DNA from: Atherinomorus stipes
Taxonomy: Eukaryota > Chordata > Actinopteri > Atheriniformes > Atherinidae
Length of the DNA: 64,000 nucleotides
Reading direction: 5' to 3'
Assembly (NCBI GenBank): GCA_023101725.1
Contig: JALJCO010003053.1
Coordinates: forward strand, 930,001 to 994,000
The position numbers were made by a program, and so were the translations under genes. Below the pieces are notes generated by a model, which was not told the DNA's origin, made no database searches, and worked only from the letters and a program-made list of their open reading frames with translations. Below, piece by piece: positions 12,101 through 26,626 of this stretch (positions within the stretch are counted from its first letter, which is position 1; each line of letters begins with the position of its first letter).

Positions 12101-15100
12101 TTCTTGAAGCAAGATGGGTTTTTTGTCTATACAGAACAAGTTCTTGCAACAATAATCTTGCCTGGTTTAATCTTTTTTGTATAATAAATCTGAAATCTTG
12201 TAAACAGAATCACAACTGACACATTAAACACGGTTACAAAATAATCCTAACCAATGCCCAAGTGGACGTGCAACAGCTGCAACACAGGCCTTTGGTTGTT
12301 ATCGTTTCAAATGTGGCAGAATCTGGGTTGCACTTGTTCTGATGGTAATGCGACAAAAGCTAACACCAAAAGTCTTTGTGCTTTAGTGTGTTTGAAATAA
12401 AAAAAAAGAGGGGGAGAAGGAATCTCTGAAATTCTCGGGGCGGTGCATGAAAAAGTAAATGAGCATCATAATATTGAGGCCTCTTAATTTTTCAGCAGAT
12501 GTGATGAAGTGAGTTTCGACTGATGTTTCCTGAAAGTGGCAACACGTGTCCCTCTTACTCGGCTGGTGCAGGCTTCTCGTCTACAGATGTGTCGCTTGAT
12601 GTACCCATCGAATGGCACACTGCCACTTAATAAAATATCACTCTTGCTTTGACAGGGAAGCCTTAATTGAGTCCCTTGTCAGTTTTATCAAACTGTGTGT
12701 TATCATCATTTGAAACTTTTTTTCTCCTCTTTCTCCCCGTGTCTCTCTTGCTCTTACAGAATATGCTATCACATGAATCTTCGGTTACCACCACCAGAAA
12801 AAAATAAAATAAAATAAAAAAAATGAGGACGGGGTTAAGAAAATGATAGCGAACAACTTTGTGATTGAAACAAAAATAAAGAACCACAGAAAAAGTGAGA
12901 GAGGGCTAAAAAGATAGAAAAGAAGAAATAACCAAGCGAGACAGTGTAGAGAAAGAGTCTTCTGAGACTCTCTTGTCATTGGATTCATAATTCAGGTTCA
13001 TGATTTTAATTTCCCTCTGTTCTTATCAAAGGCCGGTAGAGCAGCAGAGAGAAGGCTGGTAGTTTGCTGGATCACTGCATATAGGATGAGCTGCAGCACT
13101 CCTTCACAGGGCCTGAACGAGCAACCAGTCGCTCACTGCGACTTCCACTTTCAAGATGCAAAACTCAGAAGCACATGTTGTTTACAAAAACAAGCTTTTG
13201 AGATCTTTCTTTTCTTTCGAAGACATTTTCAACCCCTCGTATCGCAGTATTCAATCACATACAAAAGACAACAGCATGCATACAGAAAGTTGCATACAAT
13301 ACAAAAGACGGACTATACATCTCACAGTTTTTAAATCATTTATTAATTTGTTTAGACAAACTCTTATTTGATAACACTTATATATCACAAGAGTAAAAGC
13401 AAAGCATTTTTGTATAGTAAAATGTCTGAACACAGAAAATGATTTTATTTTATCCATGCGTCCTTATCAGATGGGATTGACTTTTTGACCTTAAAATTTT
13501 ATTTGAATTTGTATGGATAAATCTTAACACAATAATTGTGAATCCAGCAGAAATGAGACACCAAATCAAGTCTGATGGCAGAGTCAGAGTGCAAAAAACA
13601 TTCAAATACCAAAAACAAACAAGTTCTTTGTTTGTTTGTTTGTTTGGGGGGGTTTGGAAGCAAGTCTAATTCTTTTTTTACACTGAATTCAATGTTGGAA
13701 AGAACAAAAATTCATTTGAAAAATTGAGAACTCTTGGGTCCTCTGTGTGGTAGACCACTGCATCATTATTTTGTTGTCATACACTATCATCTGAATGAAG
13801 AATTCTAGAGAGAAACCACAATTATTTCCCCAATGTTAAATCATTTAAAAAGTATAAACTGATTACACTGTCCACTGCAGGGACAAACTGAAAGATGTGG
13901 TGTGGGGGTGCCCGTGATATGGTTGGGTTCATCCAGCCTTTTGTAAGTTTGTAAAAGGTTGCTAAAGGCTTGTCCCTGATTCATATACAAAAAAAGCAGT
14001 TTTTCCCATGTATAAACCTTTTAAATTGCCCAAATTATTATGTTTTTTTTTTTTTTTTTTTATAAAGTTAGTGAATGGAGATGCAACATGTCAAAAGTTC
14101 ATTTCTCTGCATGCCTGGTTCTGGATCTCACACACTTTGCACTGTAAATTTCTGACTTTAACTCAGCCTTTCATTCCTTTGCTTATATATTATTATACAG
14201 CTATCCTCTCTCTGGCTGCCTATCATTAAACAGTGAGCCATGCCCTTTCCAATATTTAGTATTTCCTCTACTCTCTAAAATCAGCACCAATTTCATTATT
14301 AATCCATGCTTTTCATTCAGATGATATGACTAACATTCTGCATGCATATTTATACCAATCTGGTGCGTACTGGATGATCTAAAAGCTTTGGAAATCAAGA
14401 GCCACAAAGGAGACCATGTTGTTCTCACCTCTTTTTCATGTGGTCCCACAGCTCTAAACCTGTCTGTATTCTATGAATGCAAAGATTTAATCATGGGTCA
14501 AGACTGAATTGTATTTCTGGAATGTTTTTGTGCATTACAGTGTTTAGCAATCACACAAAATCCATACATTTCTCCCGCTTTTCCATCCCCCCCCAAGTGA
14601 TACTCTAGCTCTCTTGTGCTTTCTTGCTTTCCAACCTCTTTCTTTTTCTTCTCCTCCTTCTATCTGTGGAATCAGGGTCTGCTGGGGCATTTTTAAGACA
14701 GAGGCTTCCTGGACTATTTTGGTATCAAAGCTTTGAGGCAGCAGAGGCATGCTGTCTGAAGTTGACATGTAAGAAGAGGAGGACCTTCCTCTCTAACTGG
14801 TTTCTATGGGCAGTGAAGGTGGGGGGCACAGTCAGTAGCCCTTCCAGGAACAATCTCTTTTGGGGATATGAGCCTCAAAACGTTTCTCTTCAAGCCCAGA
14901 CCCTCCCCAGGCATTCAAGGGGCTTATAATCCATATGTTACATATATTTCGTGATAAATTGACTGTATGCAGGGATAGATATGTAGATCTGTTTGTGAAC
15001 TGCTACCGTAGCACAAAACAAAGTTGTCATGCTGCTGTGGCAGGGTTAAATGCAACTTTTTTTTAAATCTTTTTTTTTTTTTTTTTTTTTTGCTGTCTCC

Positions 15101-18100
15101 AATAGCTCAAACATGTTATCGTTGATTATATTTACTTTAATCTGCAAACTTTTACTGTTGTTTCTGAACAACAATTTAATCTGAATTCTATTGACATGCA
15201 GTAAATTTAGTTTATTGCACATCTGCATGTTTGTGCTTGTGAACTTTTTGTCTGATAACAGTTTATTTTTTTTCTTTTTCTACAAGTTCTTCATTTATTT
15301 CAGTGTGAAGATGTATGCTGATGTCATTTTGTGTAAAAAAGACTGGTGAATATAAATGTTCTTTTATTTTTAGAATGATTAAATGTTGTATTTTGACATT
15401 AAAGAAAATCTTGCCTGCAGCTTTGATGTGAATTTAACCAATTCCAGCCCTTTCCAGTGGACTGTTGTCCAGATGACCTCCTCTTTTTTTCTCTCTCTCT
15501 GTTCTGAGGAAGTCCAGCTTACAGAGGATCTGACTGTGAATCTGTCTGACCTGGCTAGTCTCTCTACCAACACACTGCTTCCTGATTCATCCGCTGCCAA
15601 CCCCTTCAAGTTATTCATCTGGAAGAAATATGCATTCATCATTGTATTTTTAATCATACCAAATAGATAGACAAAGAGAATGCCTTAGGGAGAGGGGGGA
15701 GCAATCTACAATTCCCAGAGCTCAGATGGTATTCCTGCCCTGCATCACCAAACATTCCCCAAATTGACTTTGAATGAATTTATTTTTAATGTGAGGAAGA
15801 TGCTCTACCACAGAGAATAGAGATAGTGTGTATTCCTATTGGTGTGTGTTTGTGCTTGTGTTTGGCTGCACTGTTAAACATGTTTCTGTGTGTATTTTTA
15901 TGCATCTATATCAGTAATACAGCTGCAAAAAAGAGCATTTTAAAAAAGAATAATATGACAGTTATTAAACTGTATAATTTCTGGAGCTTTCCTTCTCACA
16001 AGCCCACCACATAGCTGTTTAAAGCTCAGTTGCATAATCCCAGTTTGACCCATCTCCTACTCTATGAAAGCCTGGTATTGTAGTGAAATTGTTTAGCCTA
16101 GCCAACCCAGAACAAATGAGCAAGCTCATCCCTTCATTCTCCATTCTACTGTGATCATTAATAAATTAATTTATCAACTCGTCTTGGTTCCAGCTTAATT
16201 GAGTCCCATTGCAGCTTTCTAAGTAGGACACATACAGATCCAACAACTGAAATGGTATCCAGCCCTCTACCCTTCGGGCTGTGCTTCAGCCCTATACCGA
16301 TGCTATAAACATAACACTTCATAAGTTGTGTATTTTTTTTAAAGTGGATAGATTTGATAGCTTGAAGCAAATAAAAGATACATCTGTTGATTACCTTAAT
16401 GCAGTGTGGTCATATTCTGTTATGTTGAATGAGGCTATAGGTGGGGGTCGCTCTGGGAAGATGGGAAGAGAGGAGCAGTGGGAGGAAGGGGTCTTCCTGT
16501 CATCCCATCAGAGATGAGCCCTCACAGTGTCTCCAAATATACACTTACACAAATGCACAAGTTTGTGCACGAGTACACACACTCCAAACAGATGTGAGCT
16601 CAGAAAAGGGAGGGTGTTCTATATCTTAATGCCATTACATTAAATTTTAAATAATGTTATGCAAATCAGAAATGACAGGAGATTATCTCCTTGGGACCTT
16701 GAAAGGGATTCGTCAGTTCTTATTCCAATAGCCCTGGAAAATAGCCCAGATGTCCTGAGTGGAGAAATATGGCAGGGCGTGACGGAGCCTGCCGCTGCTG
16801 AAAGAAAGAGACCGTGAGAAAAGGCCCCAAGTGTTGGCTATTAAAATCAATTTACCCAGGAAGTCAATGAAGAGAAATCCCTCAGTGAAGGCACCTCCTA
16901 AAGGACAGCTCAGGGGTCCTGGACGAAGAGCACAGGCAATCATAAGGACATAATCGCCTCATGCCAAGGTGAAAGTAACACAGTTGCCAGAGGAAAGAGA
17001 AGAAGAAAAGAGCCAGGGAGGGCGAGGACTATCTCTTCAGGTTTCCCCCCCGTGCCTGTTTTATCTCAACAGCCTTGGCATAAATCCTGAAATTTTTTTA
17101 CAGATCTTGGCTTGGTATGGATACTTCCAGCCTGCTATGCTTTACATGGTGACAGAGAATTTGTAAGAGCTGGATGAGGATGAGAGACAATGAATTTACA
17201 GCCCTATCTGGGAACAGTGGATATCCTGTGGTCTGTTGCCCTTTTACCAAGTGCCAATATGTACTGACATACTGTAAGCACATCATATTGGGAGATGTAA
17301 TGGGTGTTCACTGTTTATCGCATGGCTCCACTGTCTTCCTCCCTCCCTTTTCCACTCTCGCTACAGGCAACCAGTGTGGCAGCCATGCACAAAAGCCAGT
17401 CTCAATATTGTGTTAAAGACATAGCCATCCATTACTGAGCAAACAATGTTTTGTCTGTCTCCAGTGCTTTGGGCCAACAATTAAAGACATCACGCCAGCA
17501 CAGAGGCACTAGAGGGGGGGAGCGAGCAGACCTTATCAGAGCCATTCCATCAAATATTGATGAAGGTAATTGAGGTTTTTAGGCACTACAAAGCTTCCTG
17601 AGGAGTGTATCTGTTTTTATGGCAAAGCACAGCCCTGGTCTACTAGAGCAGGCTGCAAAAAGAGTGCAGTCTTGTGTGTAAATTGCATGTTATGTCGACT
17701 AACTGCAGGCAATTGCATGTTATTGAGATGGAGGATGAGGCAGAAACTTGTACCAATCAAATTTTTCTCCCACAGATGGAAAGTATGTCAACACCAAGTT
17801 TTTTTGTTTTTTTTTTTACAACCAACATTGTATAATGCTATATCTCAAAGAGAAATATATGAGCAACATTTGAAATTATGATCATATGATATTTTTATTC
17901 TTCTCTAATTTTTTTCCCCTATGCTGTCAGAAAACAGAAATAGCATATCCATTCCCTTCTGGTGTGTATGTATTCCCTCTGTTCTCTCTTTCAGACATTT
18001 TGAGATAATTCAGGATCACGTTTCAATCTTTTTTGCTTGAAATATAAAACTTTATTGGTGCAGTTCTTATCCCTGTGTGTGTCTCAGAGCTGGTCCCCCG

Positions 18101-20379
18101 TGACATCAGCCCTAGAATGGCAGCTTTAATTTGCAGCAAAACAAGTTGAGAATATTGATTTCAAAAAGTGCTCTTTTTTTCTCCCTTGGAAAAAAAAAGA
18201 AAATGTTGTCTGCTGTGTGAAAACCTGTAGCCTTCAATTAAGTGGGGCTTGTAGGTGTGTGTGTTTTCATTTGGGCACTGTGTTCACTTAAAATGATACA
18301 TTAAAGGCTGTGTTTTACTTCAATCAGACTATGAAAATATACAGAAAGACCTAAGTATCTCTTGCAGGGCTCCGATATTGGCACGCACACAGCGCCACCA
18401 AACAGCACCAGACAGATGGATGGTATTTATCTTAGAACAAAAACTATGTTCTCCTCCAAGACCAAAATCACTGTTTTTCCCACATCTGAAGAGGACACGT
18501 GTCTTTGAATCCATGTCAGTTTATGTTCACAGGCCTCATTTCTTTTCCTTAAGACATATTGTAAAGCAGAAAAATGTAATGGCTGTTTTTTGCCAAGCAC
18601 AAAATGGAACTCTGAGCATTTCTTCTTGGCTCCATCCACATACTGGACTGTTGAAACATCACATCTCGGTTTATTTTGACTCATAATAGACATACAGCGA
18701 TTAATTTGATCTTATTTTGTGAACAGTCAGTCCCTGTGGTAAGGCTTATCCCCTTTAATGCAAGGCCTATTTGGGGTTCTGATCTGGTGCTCAGGGCTAC
18801 GCAGAGTTTGGGCATCAATGCAGGGACTGACTTGAGCTAGAGGTTGTAACACCCCATCCCAGAGGCTTTGGAAGTCATCCTGCTAATACAGACATGACTA
18901 AAGCTCCCTATCATCCCCCACAGAATGACACGGCACGGCTCCAAGACTTAACTCTTACAAAGAGCTTAAATATCTTAGATGTGTAATGCATAATGGAGGT
19001 GTGTTCTGTACTTTGGGGTGCAGAGTATTCCCATCGCTATACCAGGCTTTACTACAATAGCATGCTGGTTTGTTCACCAAGTCACACAGCAGTGTCAGTT
19101 GTGAGAGAAGCTTGTGGGTGGCTGGATACTGAAGGGATGACATGATAAAAAGATGAGGCACAGAACAAATCATGTCCATTAACATGGCAAAGTCCTCCTG
19201 TTGAGTCAAACAAGATCACATTATTCCTCTCTCTCCTTGTTTCTCTTGTCTGTCTGTGTGTAGGTGTGTGTGTCTGCTCCTCTGTCTTTACCATCCACTG
19301 TGTTTACGCTAAAGGAGGTTGGAAGCTCCCTAGTGGTTCCTCCAGAGAATTACCTTGGAGAGAGCAACTCTGCTCAGCAGCAAAGGCACTAATGACAAGA
19401 AAAATAGCAAACACATTACTTTTTTGTTTCTATATAAGCAGTCCAACTGTGTACCTTCTATTTTTGCTTGCTTGCATATGAAGGCAAAGAGAAAAGCTTG
19501 TTTGTGAAACACAGTGTAAGTTGCACAAAGTGTGTTAGTATTTAGTGTTTGCAATTCAAGAACAATGTTTTCATCAACTACTACTAAATAAAATAAAGGT
19601 GTTAAGGGAGAGAGTTGTTTACTGTCATATAGGCTATGTGGTTTTCAACTTGCAAGCTATATCTTCTTTCATTTTTCTTCCTCTCCCCCCTTCACTACCA
19701 CCATAACCAAATCAGTAGTAGATCATATGATGAACTTTTTAGAAAATGTAAATATAAACAATGAGGAATTTAATTCTACGCTCTATTGTTGGAACCAAAA
19801 TGTACATTTTGGCCAACCTTGAAAGTCCAAATATCAACTTCACTCGCATACTACTAATAATTTGGTTTTCCACACAAATCTGAGTGTTTGTCTCATGCTG
19901 TAAACTGGCTTCCATTGAGCCTGTAAGCAGCCCTGCTGTTGTCGTAGTATATGTGATAAATGGAAACACACAGCAGTGGCATATTTTATGTGTATGTGTT
20001 TGTATGCATGGTATTTGTGTAAGCATGTTACCTGTGAGTGTGTGCATATGCTTAGTTTTAATTGGGCTTATGATTTAATAGAAAGTGATTTGTTGTTGCA
20101 CTTACAGTATGTTGTTACGAGCTCAAACAAGTGAACAGGTTTCCTTGACAGAACAAGGTTGATATATAGCTGTGATGATTTGTTATCTATGCATCACCTT
20201 TAATTTATTTTGGCCTGTTAGTGGACTTATGCTTTGCATGTGTGTAAAAAAAAAAAGAGAGCTACATATAACTTTTGGGGGTTGGGGGTAGGGGATGCTG
20301 TCCTGGTGTGTTAGGTCTAAACTGATTACCCACTTCCGTTGATTTCGTCATCTCGTTCTTCCTCTGCATGGTCTGCGCT
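9156..20379. other. intergenic desert, no gene seen
   Basis: About 11 kb of AT-rich unique-looking sequence with poly-T tracts (14042-14060, 15069-15091), short CA runs (11186-11200) and one candidate regulatory block (16660-16960). No frame resembles a known protein. Confidence 0.6.
16660..16960. promoter_or_regulatory. candidate conserved non-coding element
   Basis: Low-repeat block of even composition containing GGAGATTATCTCC (a 13-bp near-palindrome at about 16678-16690), TATTCCAATAGCCC and GCTATTAAAATCAATTT. It resembles conserved non-coding sequence in developmental gene deserts; inference only. Confidence 0.25.
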
Positions 20380-20840
20380 GCTGGCTGACTGATTGTATCA
20401 GGAAGGGGTCAGCAGCAAAGGATATTTCAATTTCATTGGATTTAAAGAGGACTTGCAGGAGGTGTGCACATTAGCGGCTCAATGCAATCGCATTTGTCAG
20501 CATGATCCTTTTTAAGTGCAATTCAATTAAGCTGTGATTCTTTGATTTTATTATGCCCCTGTCTCTGCGGCAGAATGTTCACTGCTGGTTGAACAAGGCT
20601 CCATCTAATGTATACAATTTAATTTTCTTAATGAGTTAATGTGCTTTTCATATCCTAATTCCTAGAATAATCTGTGATTTTTGCTCTCTGCTGCGGCGCA
20701 ATTTTAATGAAAGAGGGCAGCCTTGAAACATCTGTTAGACCTGTGATTAAATCATCCGCATAACATCTGCATTTATGAGGGTGTTATTATGCTCCCTGGC
20801 CCTTTATCTATTTTGGGCAATTATCTTGTGTGACTGTAGT
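20380..20840. promoter_or_regulatory. candidate conserved non-coding element (strongest by eye)
   Basis: About 450 bp without simple repeats, dense in homeobox and bHLH-like words: AATGCAATCGCATTTGTCAG, AAGTGCAATTCAATTAAG, CTTAATGAGTTAATG, GTGATTAAATCATCC. The even composition, motif density and position in an Irx desert make this the best enhancer candidate by eye. No alignment is available to confirm it. Confidence 0.35.
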
Positions 20841-21840
20841 AATACAAGATATTAATATAGATGTGTTTGTGTGGTCTCCTTCTTACTGACAACTGTCATC
20901 TGGCTTTGTTTCCACATTGAGCTCTGGCTATTGATGCAATGTACAAGAAGTCTACTTTAAACAAAAGGAGGGGGAGATGCTTTGTTCTTTGTTTGAGCTG
21001 TGAGCATAAGCTATTTGTGTAGACTCTCTGAAAGGTAGGAGGCATGTTGAGCAAATCCTGTTTTCTCTTTGGCAAGTGGGTAGGTAATTGATTAAGCTGT
21101 TAAATACACATACACAGCCTCACACACTTGCAGGCGCACCATGTTCACATGCATTCTTGATCGCAGTAACACATGGATGTGTTACCCAGTGTTTCCATAC
21201 CTGCTGGCTTCACACAGTGTCGCTGGAGCACCAGCAGAGAGCCTAGCCTACTGCAACATGAAACAGAATAACTCTTCTTTCCGTCCCCTCGTTCCCTTCA
21301 TCACCAGCTTACATCAGACCCACATTTATCCAGAATCACATAAAATGAGGTATCAAATGGAAGCCATAGCTCTGGCTCTTTATCCGCTTCTACTTTTCCC
21401 TTCTCCTCTTCCTCCTCTCATCCTCCTCTCATCCGTCGTCTTAGTGGTTTGGTCATCTGTCCGTTAAGAGGGGTGAGTCAGTCACCTGCCGTTTTGCCCC
21501 CTCATCGTATGACACATGGTGGCACAGCACGGCTGTCAGCGCCTCCACCAAGCCTGGATCAGGTGACCAGATTATCTTCCTGCCGGCTTTTATTTCCTAC
21601 ATTCTCATGTGCCATGGTGACAAGAGATCACACACAATCAGGATGAAACTAAGCAAATGACCAAGCTGTCCGCTGCCTGCGATTTTCAAAACATGTGTCA
21701 GAGAAATGCACAGGTCTAACCTTGTTCGCTCAAAGGTGTTCGCATGAGGTTTAAAGTTTGATGGCTTGTTTTCCGAAGTGGTTGATCCTGCTTGTAAAGC
21801 AGACAGTACGCTTAGCCTAAAACCATATTGTTTGGGGTTT

Positions 21841-21905
21841 CAGGATGGTCTGGTGGTTAGAGCGGTTGTTGGGTATCAGGGGGAACACAGGTTCATCCTT
21901 AGGCT
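21841..21905 (+). mobile_element. tRNA-like SINE head fragment
   Basis: TGGTCTGGTGGTTAGAGCGG resembles a pol III A box region, and ACAGGTTCATCCTT about 35 bp later resembles a degraded B box. This layout is that of a tRNA-derived SINE head. No clear tail is seen. Confidence 0.4.
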
Positions 21906-24900
21906 ACAAAGTCCACTGTCACCACCCTGTCAAATTGTCAGTTACAAAGGAACAACAAGCTACTGCTTGTTTCATAGATAAGTTGCCTGCTTTCCCTTGG
22001 AGTTACAAACTGTGTGACAAAGCAAAGTTTTGAAACTCAACTTCTCTGCCTTCTGTTCTGACAGATCTGGATGATACCTGGGGTAACAAAAAGTTACTGG
22101 AAACAATGACAGTGCATCAAATTGAACTTCTCATAACTTTTCTCTACTAAAAAGAATTAGTCACCTAATTTGATTTACAATATAATTAATTCAATTATAA
22201 GTTCATGTATGATGAATTATTAGATTTTGACATTGGATGCACATTTTATATTTAAAACATTATCATGAAGCAAACACATTTTTTCTACAACAACAACAAA
22301 AAAAAAAAAATCAAGCAGGGTGGCATCTTTACCAGCGAGCAATGTCAAACTCCCTCTGGGTGTATTGTAATCTGAGCGCCCTATTTCTATGTTGTGGGAG
22401 CTGGGTTGGTGTACGTGTTTGTGCATGTAACTCCTTAAAGTATGGTCCAGAGAAAACTAACTTCCTCAGTTTCCATGGCTGAGTAAAATGCATTCTAGTG
22501 TGACACCAGCTGGTTTCCTACTGTTGTATACTGAACCTTTAAACAGACTGTGGTTGACTGAACCTAAAATGCCAAGTATGAAAATCCATTTGGTGCTAAT
22601 GTGTCAGTGTCAACACTGAGCTTGACATTTAGCCATTTTAATTACAGTATATGATACGTAATAAGCAAGGCAGTTATAGCGGTGTGCTCCTTCAGTTAAT
22701 TAAAGATGTATGAGACCTATGAAATGTCAAAAGGTCAGTGTAGAAATGAGTTGTCTAAGTAAGCCAGATGTTTCTTCTATTGTGCCACAGTAATGCATGT
22801 CATTCACGACATGCACACGTGGTCTTGGATAGATTAGTGTTCCCACAGCCACACCCAGGGATAAGGCTAATTGCTGCTGCATTGTCATTGTCTAAAATGT
22901 TCCATTATGTGGCTCCTGTGCTAACTGGTGCAACAGTGAGGGACACATGGATGCACTGTCAGTGCTCTTCTTGTGGTGCATACAAAGTTTGTTTTTAATT
23001 ATAGGATTTACTTTTATGTCATCATGTATTTTTCTTGTTCTCTCTTTCTGTCTGGTTTGGTTCTCTATATACCATGTCCCCAGTGCTGGCATGGATGTTT
23101 TCTCTACCTCATTGGTGCCCACATTACGGAAAAAAAAAAACTTTTCCTAACTGCTGAAAGCATTCAGGACCTTTTGCCTCAGACTTATTTTACCCTCAGT
23201 GACAGACTTTTATTTTGGCCCTACAGAAAACTTGCAGCTGCATGATAATCAAAGGTTTGACCTTGAATTTTAATGGTAAGAATGTATATAGCAATATATT
23301 GAATGAATGACTGACACGTTTGAGCAATATATCATTCAAAAGAATTCTCATTAAATGGTTTGGCTCAGTGTGCTTAGCATTGCAAAGGGTGAATTATCTG
23401 CTTCGTTTGGTTGTGTTTCATAGTGGACATTCCCCCAGGACCGAGCCTGGGAGAATTTCTTGTCAAGGTACACCTCACTTCAATGTGTAAAATGTTTCTG
23501 GCAGATGCTCCAGTAAAAGTCCAGTGCCATTGACTCATCCTTCTTCTCCTGCTCTCCCCATGGACAAATCTCGGAGCTAGTTTGTGTGGAGAAAGCTCAA
23601 ATCCTTGACCTGCCCCTTCCCTGTGACCTCTCCCAGTGGAGTGGAGTGCTGTAATCTGACCAGTGCACTCCTTACAGACAGTTGGGTCCCCTCTGTTGTG
23701 CCATTACCAGCTGAGTGTTATTACTCCTCTTTGCACAGAAAAATATGCCTTGATTTCCATCGACCCGTTACTGAATCAATGCTTTTAAAAATCTTAGACA
23801 CCTTTTACTTAAGAGCAAAAGCATGCATTTTATGTTTTGACATGGTCATATTGATTGGGGTGGCGCAGGGAGACGGGTGGAGTGTGGTGTAAAAGGGGGT
23901 GTGTTAGTGGCAGGGGATGTGTGTTGACCTCTCCCTAACATTATCTTCTCTCTCTTCCAATCTTTGCACTTCTTTCTTTTGCGCTCTCAGGCGCTGCCAG
24001 TGTCTGGTAACACTGCCATCCTTAATGGCTTTCTTGTGCTCCATCTGTACCTCCCCCCTTCCTCACAATCTCCATCTCCTTCTTGCATCCTCCCTACGCT
24101 TTCTTTTCTCTGGAGTCCCTAGCCCCCCCAACCCCTTATTCTGTGCACCCCTCCACTAATCAATACTGCAGTGCTCCCCCATGTCCACACCCCACGTCAC
24201 TCACATTTGGCCCAGTGATAAATTATGGATGGGGGCTTCTCACATCACATCTAAAATTTCTATTGTGTTTGTCAATGGATGATCGATACTTCACCTCGCT
24301 AAATCCTCAAAGCTCCCTGTGCTTCTGCTCTCTGTCCACTTTCATTCCCAGACTCTTCTGCCATTTTTTGTTTGTTTATGATTTGGGGATGCTGGAAGTG
24401 CAGTGGGTGCTCGCATCTCAAGAGCCTGTAGGATTACAAAAAGGTAATCATCAAATAAATTCATCCGCCCCTGCTCTTTCCTCGCCTTCTCACTCTGCCA
24501 CTTTCATCTCGTGGCATGTCCTTTCTGCCACCTTTTTTTCTTTCCAAAATGTCGTTAACATGTGTCAGCACTGGGTTCTGACAAAATACCAGAGTCTGAA
24601 AAGTGTGGCTTGATGCCAGTTTGCGGATGAGCTGTAGAGTTTGACAAAACCACACAGGCCTCCCTCTTCCATTTTCATTGGCAGCCTTCATCCACCCCCA
24701 CACCCCAGATTTTGTCAAGACAAATCAACAGCTGGAGTGAATGTTGGAAGTGAGACAAGATTTGAAGAATGATGACTATAAACACACAAACATCCCTCAG
24801 CTGCCATTCCTAACAGGACCTTATTTAGCATCAGTGTTCTCTTTAATATAAATCATCAATATATAGAATCTATTGTAACCTTTACAGAAAGAAAGGAGAA

Positions 24901-25029
24901 GTCACACATCCATACTCATTCACATGCACTCACATACAAATACATTCTCAGCTTTTGTTTCTCACTCTTGCACCCTCAACTCTCTCACTTTCTCTCTGTC
25001 ACACCATACAAGCTATGCAGGGTCGAGGC

Positions 25030-25340
25030 GGTGCTGGGGTTGTAATTTAAGTGGCGTTGGGCTTATCACAGCCTAACGTCCAGCTGTGATCTCTGGCCCT
25101 GAGCAGCACCTGCTCGTCACACCACATCTCACCTCCCACCTGCTGACGAGAGAAACTATGCTGCCTAATAACTTCAGCGGCGGCTCTGTGCCTCCTTTTC
25201 CATGACCACTTAACCCCTGACACAGCCTTTTAAGTGAAGGTCTGGTATGTGTCTGCCAGCCTCAGCTTGGCAGCCGTGCTTTTGTACCATTACTTTAAGT
25301 GACATGCAGTCTCCTGTCAGCAGTAATGCAGGAAAATACT
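25030..25340. promoter_or_regulatory. candidate conserved non-coding element
   Basis: Repeat-free block with GTAATTTAAGTGG, CAGCTGTGATC, CACCTGC/CAGGTG-type E-boxes and CCTAATAACTTCAG. GC-richer than its surroundings. Inference from composition only. Confidence 0.25.
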
Positions 25341-26018
25341 TTAAGTTCCCCCCAGGAAGATTCTGACATTTTTTAGATTTTTGTCTACATGATTTGATGG
25401 GCTTGCTTAGAGGTGTTCGGTTCCATTTGGAAGTATCACTTTCTGGTCTTTGTTCTTACTTTTTTATGCATTTCACTTAGTAAAATCAGTGAAGTTGCAG
25501 TGAAGCTCATAGTGTGCTCAGAGACCAGGTCAAAAAAGGACTGTGACTGTTCAGGCTTGGCCACTCAGATGGATCTGCTTCCTGTCTTTCTACACTTCAA
25601 TAACCTCAGCATCAGTCGCAATGCAACACCCCCCACCCCTACCCTCACCCAGTTGTCCATCCACCAAGTCCCAAGGTGAAAATCTTTACCTCTCCAGACT
25701 GCCTCAGACAGATCTTACAAGCTTACACCAGGAGCACAAGTGACCCTTGCTACATAGATAGACCCTTACAGACACACATCAATTATCCGACATAGACTCA
25801 TGCACACACACACAGCGCTACTGACAGACAAATCACAGAGGAGTATGGCATGCCAGGCAGGAAGAGAAACTCCTTCTGAGCAGAGGTCAGTGGCTTTTAT
25901 CTTTAGTATGTCTGACCTTAGCATGAGCCATATTCATCTTGGGGTCTCGTGAGAGTAGCTGCAAGCAAATCATGGGTATCCATTTCTGCCATGAAAATCA
26001 GTGTTCGAGAGAGTCTCT

Positions 26019-26045
26019 GTAACAATAAAAAAAAAAAAAAAAAAA
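26019..26045. repeat. poly-A tract
   Basis: Uninterrupted A run in otherwise unique sequence; no retroposon body could be tied to it. Confidence 0.7.
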
Positions 26046-26593
26046 GCAGCTCAGCGTGCAGAGAAGAAATTTTTTTTAATTAATTGAAAATATATTTGGT
26101 AATATTAGTCTAAGGTTTTTTTTTTATACCAATTTGGACCAACTAATGTCCAAGTGTCTTTAAGTAAGACTCTGAAGCTCTGCTAATCACAGCCATTAGT
26201 TCACCCATTAAACTATTTTCTACCACTGGGGGCAAAATAAGAATTGTAACCAGCTTTACCAGTGGGACACTAAGGCTTTTTAATGCCGGCTGAGAGACAC
26301 GATCTCCCCAGCATTTCCTGAGTCTGTCCCTCAGTCACCTTTCAGTCAACCACATCAAAATTATTTCACTTAAGAGGCTTTTATAAGCCATCATACAGAT
26401 ACCTGCGCTATCTCGACTGTCTTCTTTCGATCTGGGGTAATATTTCTCTGAGGTATCACCCTATCTGAGTGAAAGAAGAGACATCAGCTCATGTTGGCTG
26501 GTCGCTACATATAACATAAGGGTGGTAATATGAAGGTACCTCATGATTTTATTTGATAAAGATGTAGAAGACCTTTGATTCCTCTTGATGGTT

Positions 26594-26595
26594 GT

Positions 26596-26626
<31 letters not shown>

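Larger units (their letters stand above)
20841..26000. other. intergenic desert, no gene seen
   Basis: Contains a tRNA-like SINE fragment (21841-21905) and a candidate regulatory block (25030-25340). A 176-codon open frame at 24083-24613 is low-complexity Ser/Pro/Leu-rich and is not taken as a gene. Confidence 0.55.

Noticed and set aside
15379..15670. Overlapping 92- and 95-codon frames on both strands
   Set aside because: No recognisable domain and no supporting splice or start context; expected by chance in sequence of this length.
24083..24613. A 176-codon open frame, one of the longest in the desert
   Set aside because: The protein is a Ser/Pro/Leu/His-rich mixture with no domain and no splice-site or start context. 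It lies in pyrimidine-rich DNA where stops are scarce by composition.
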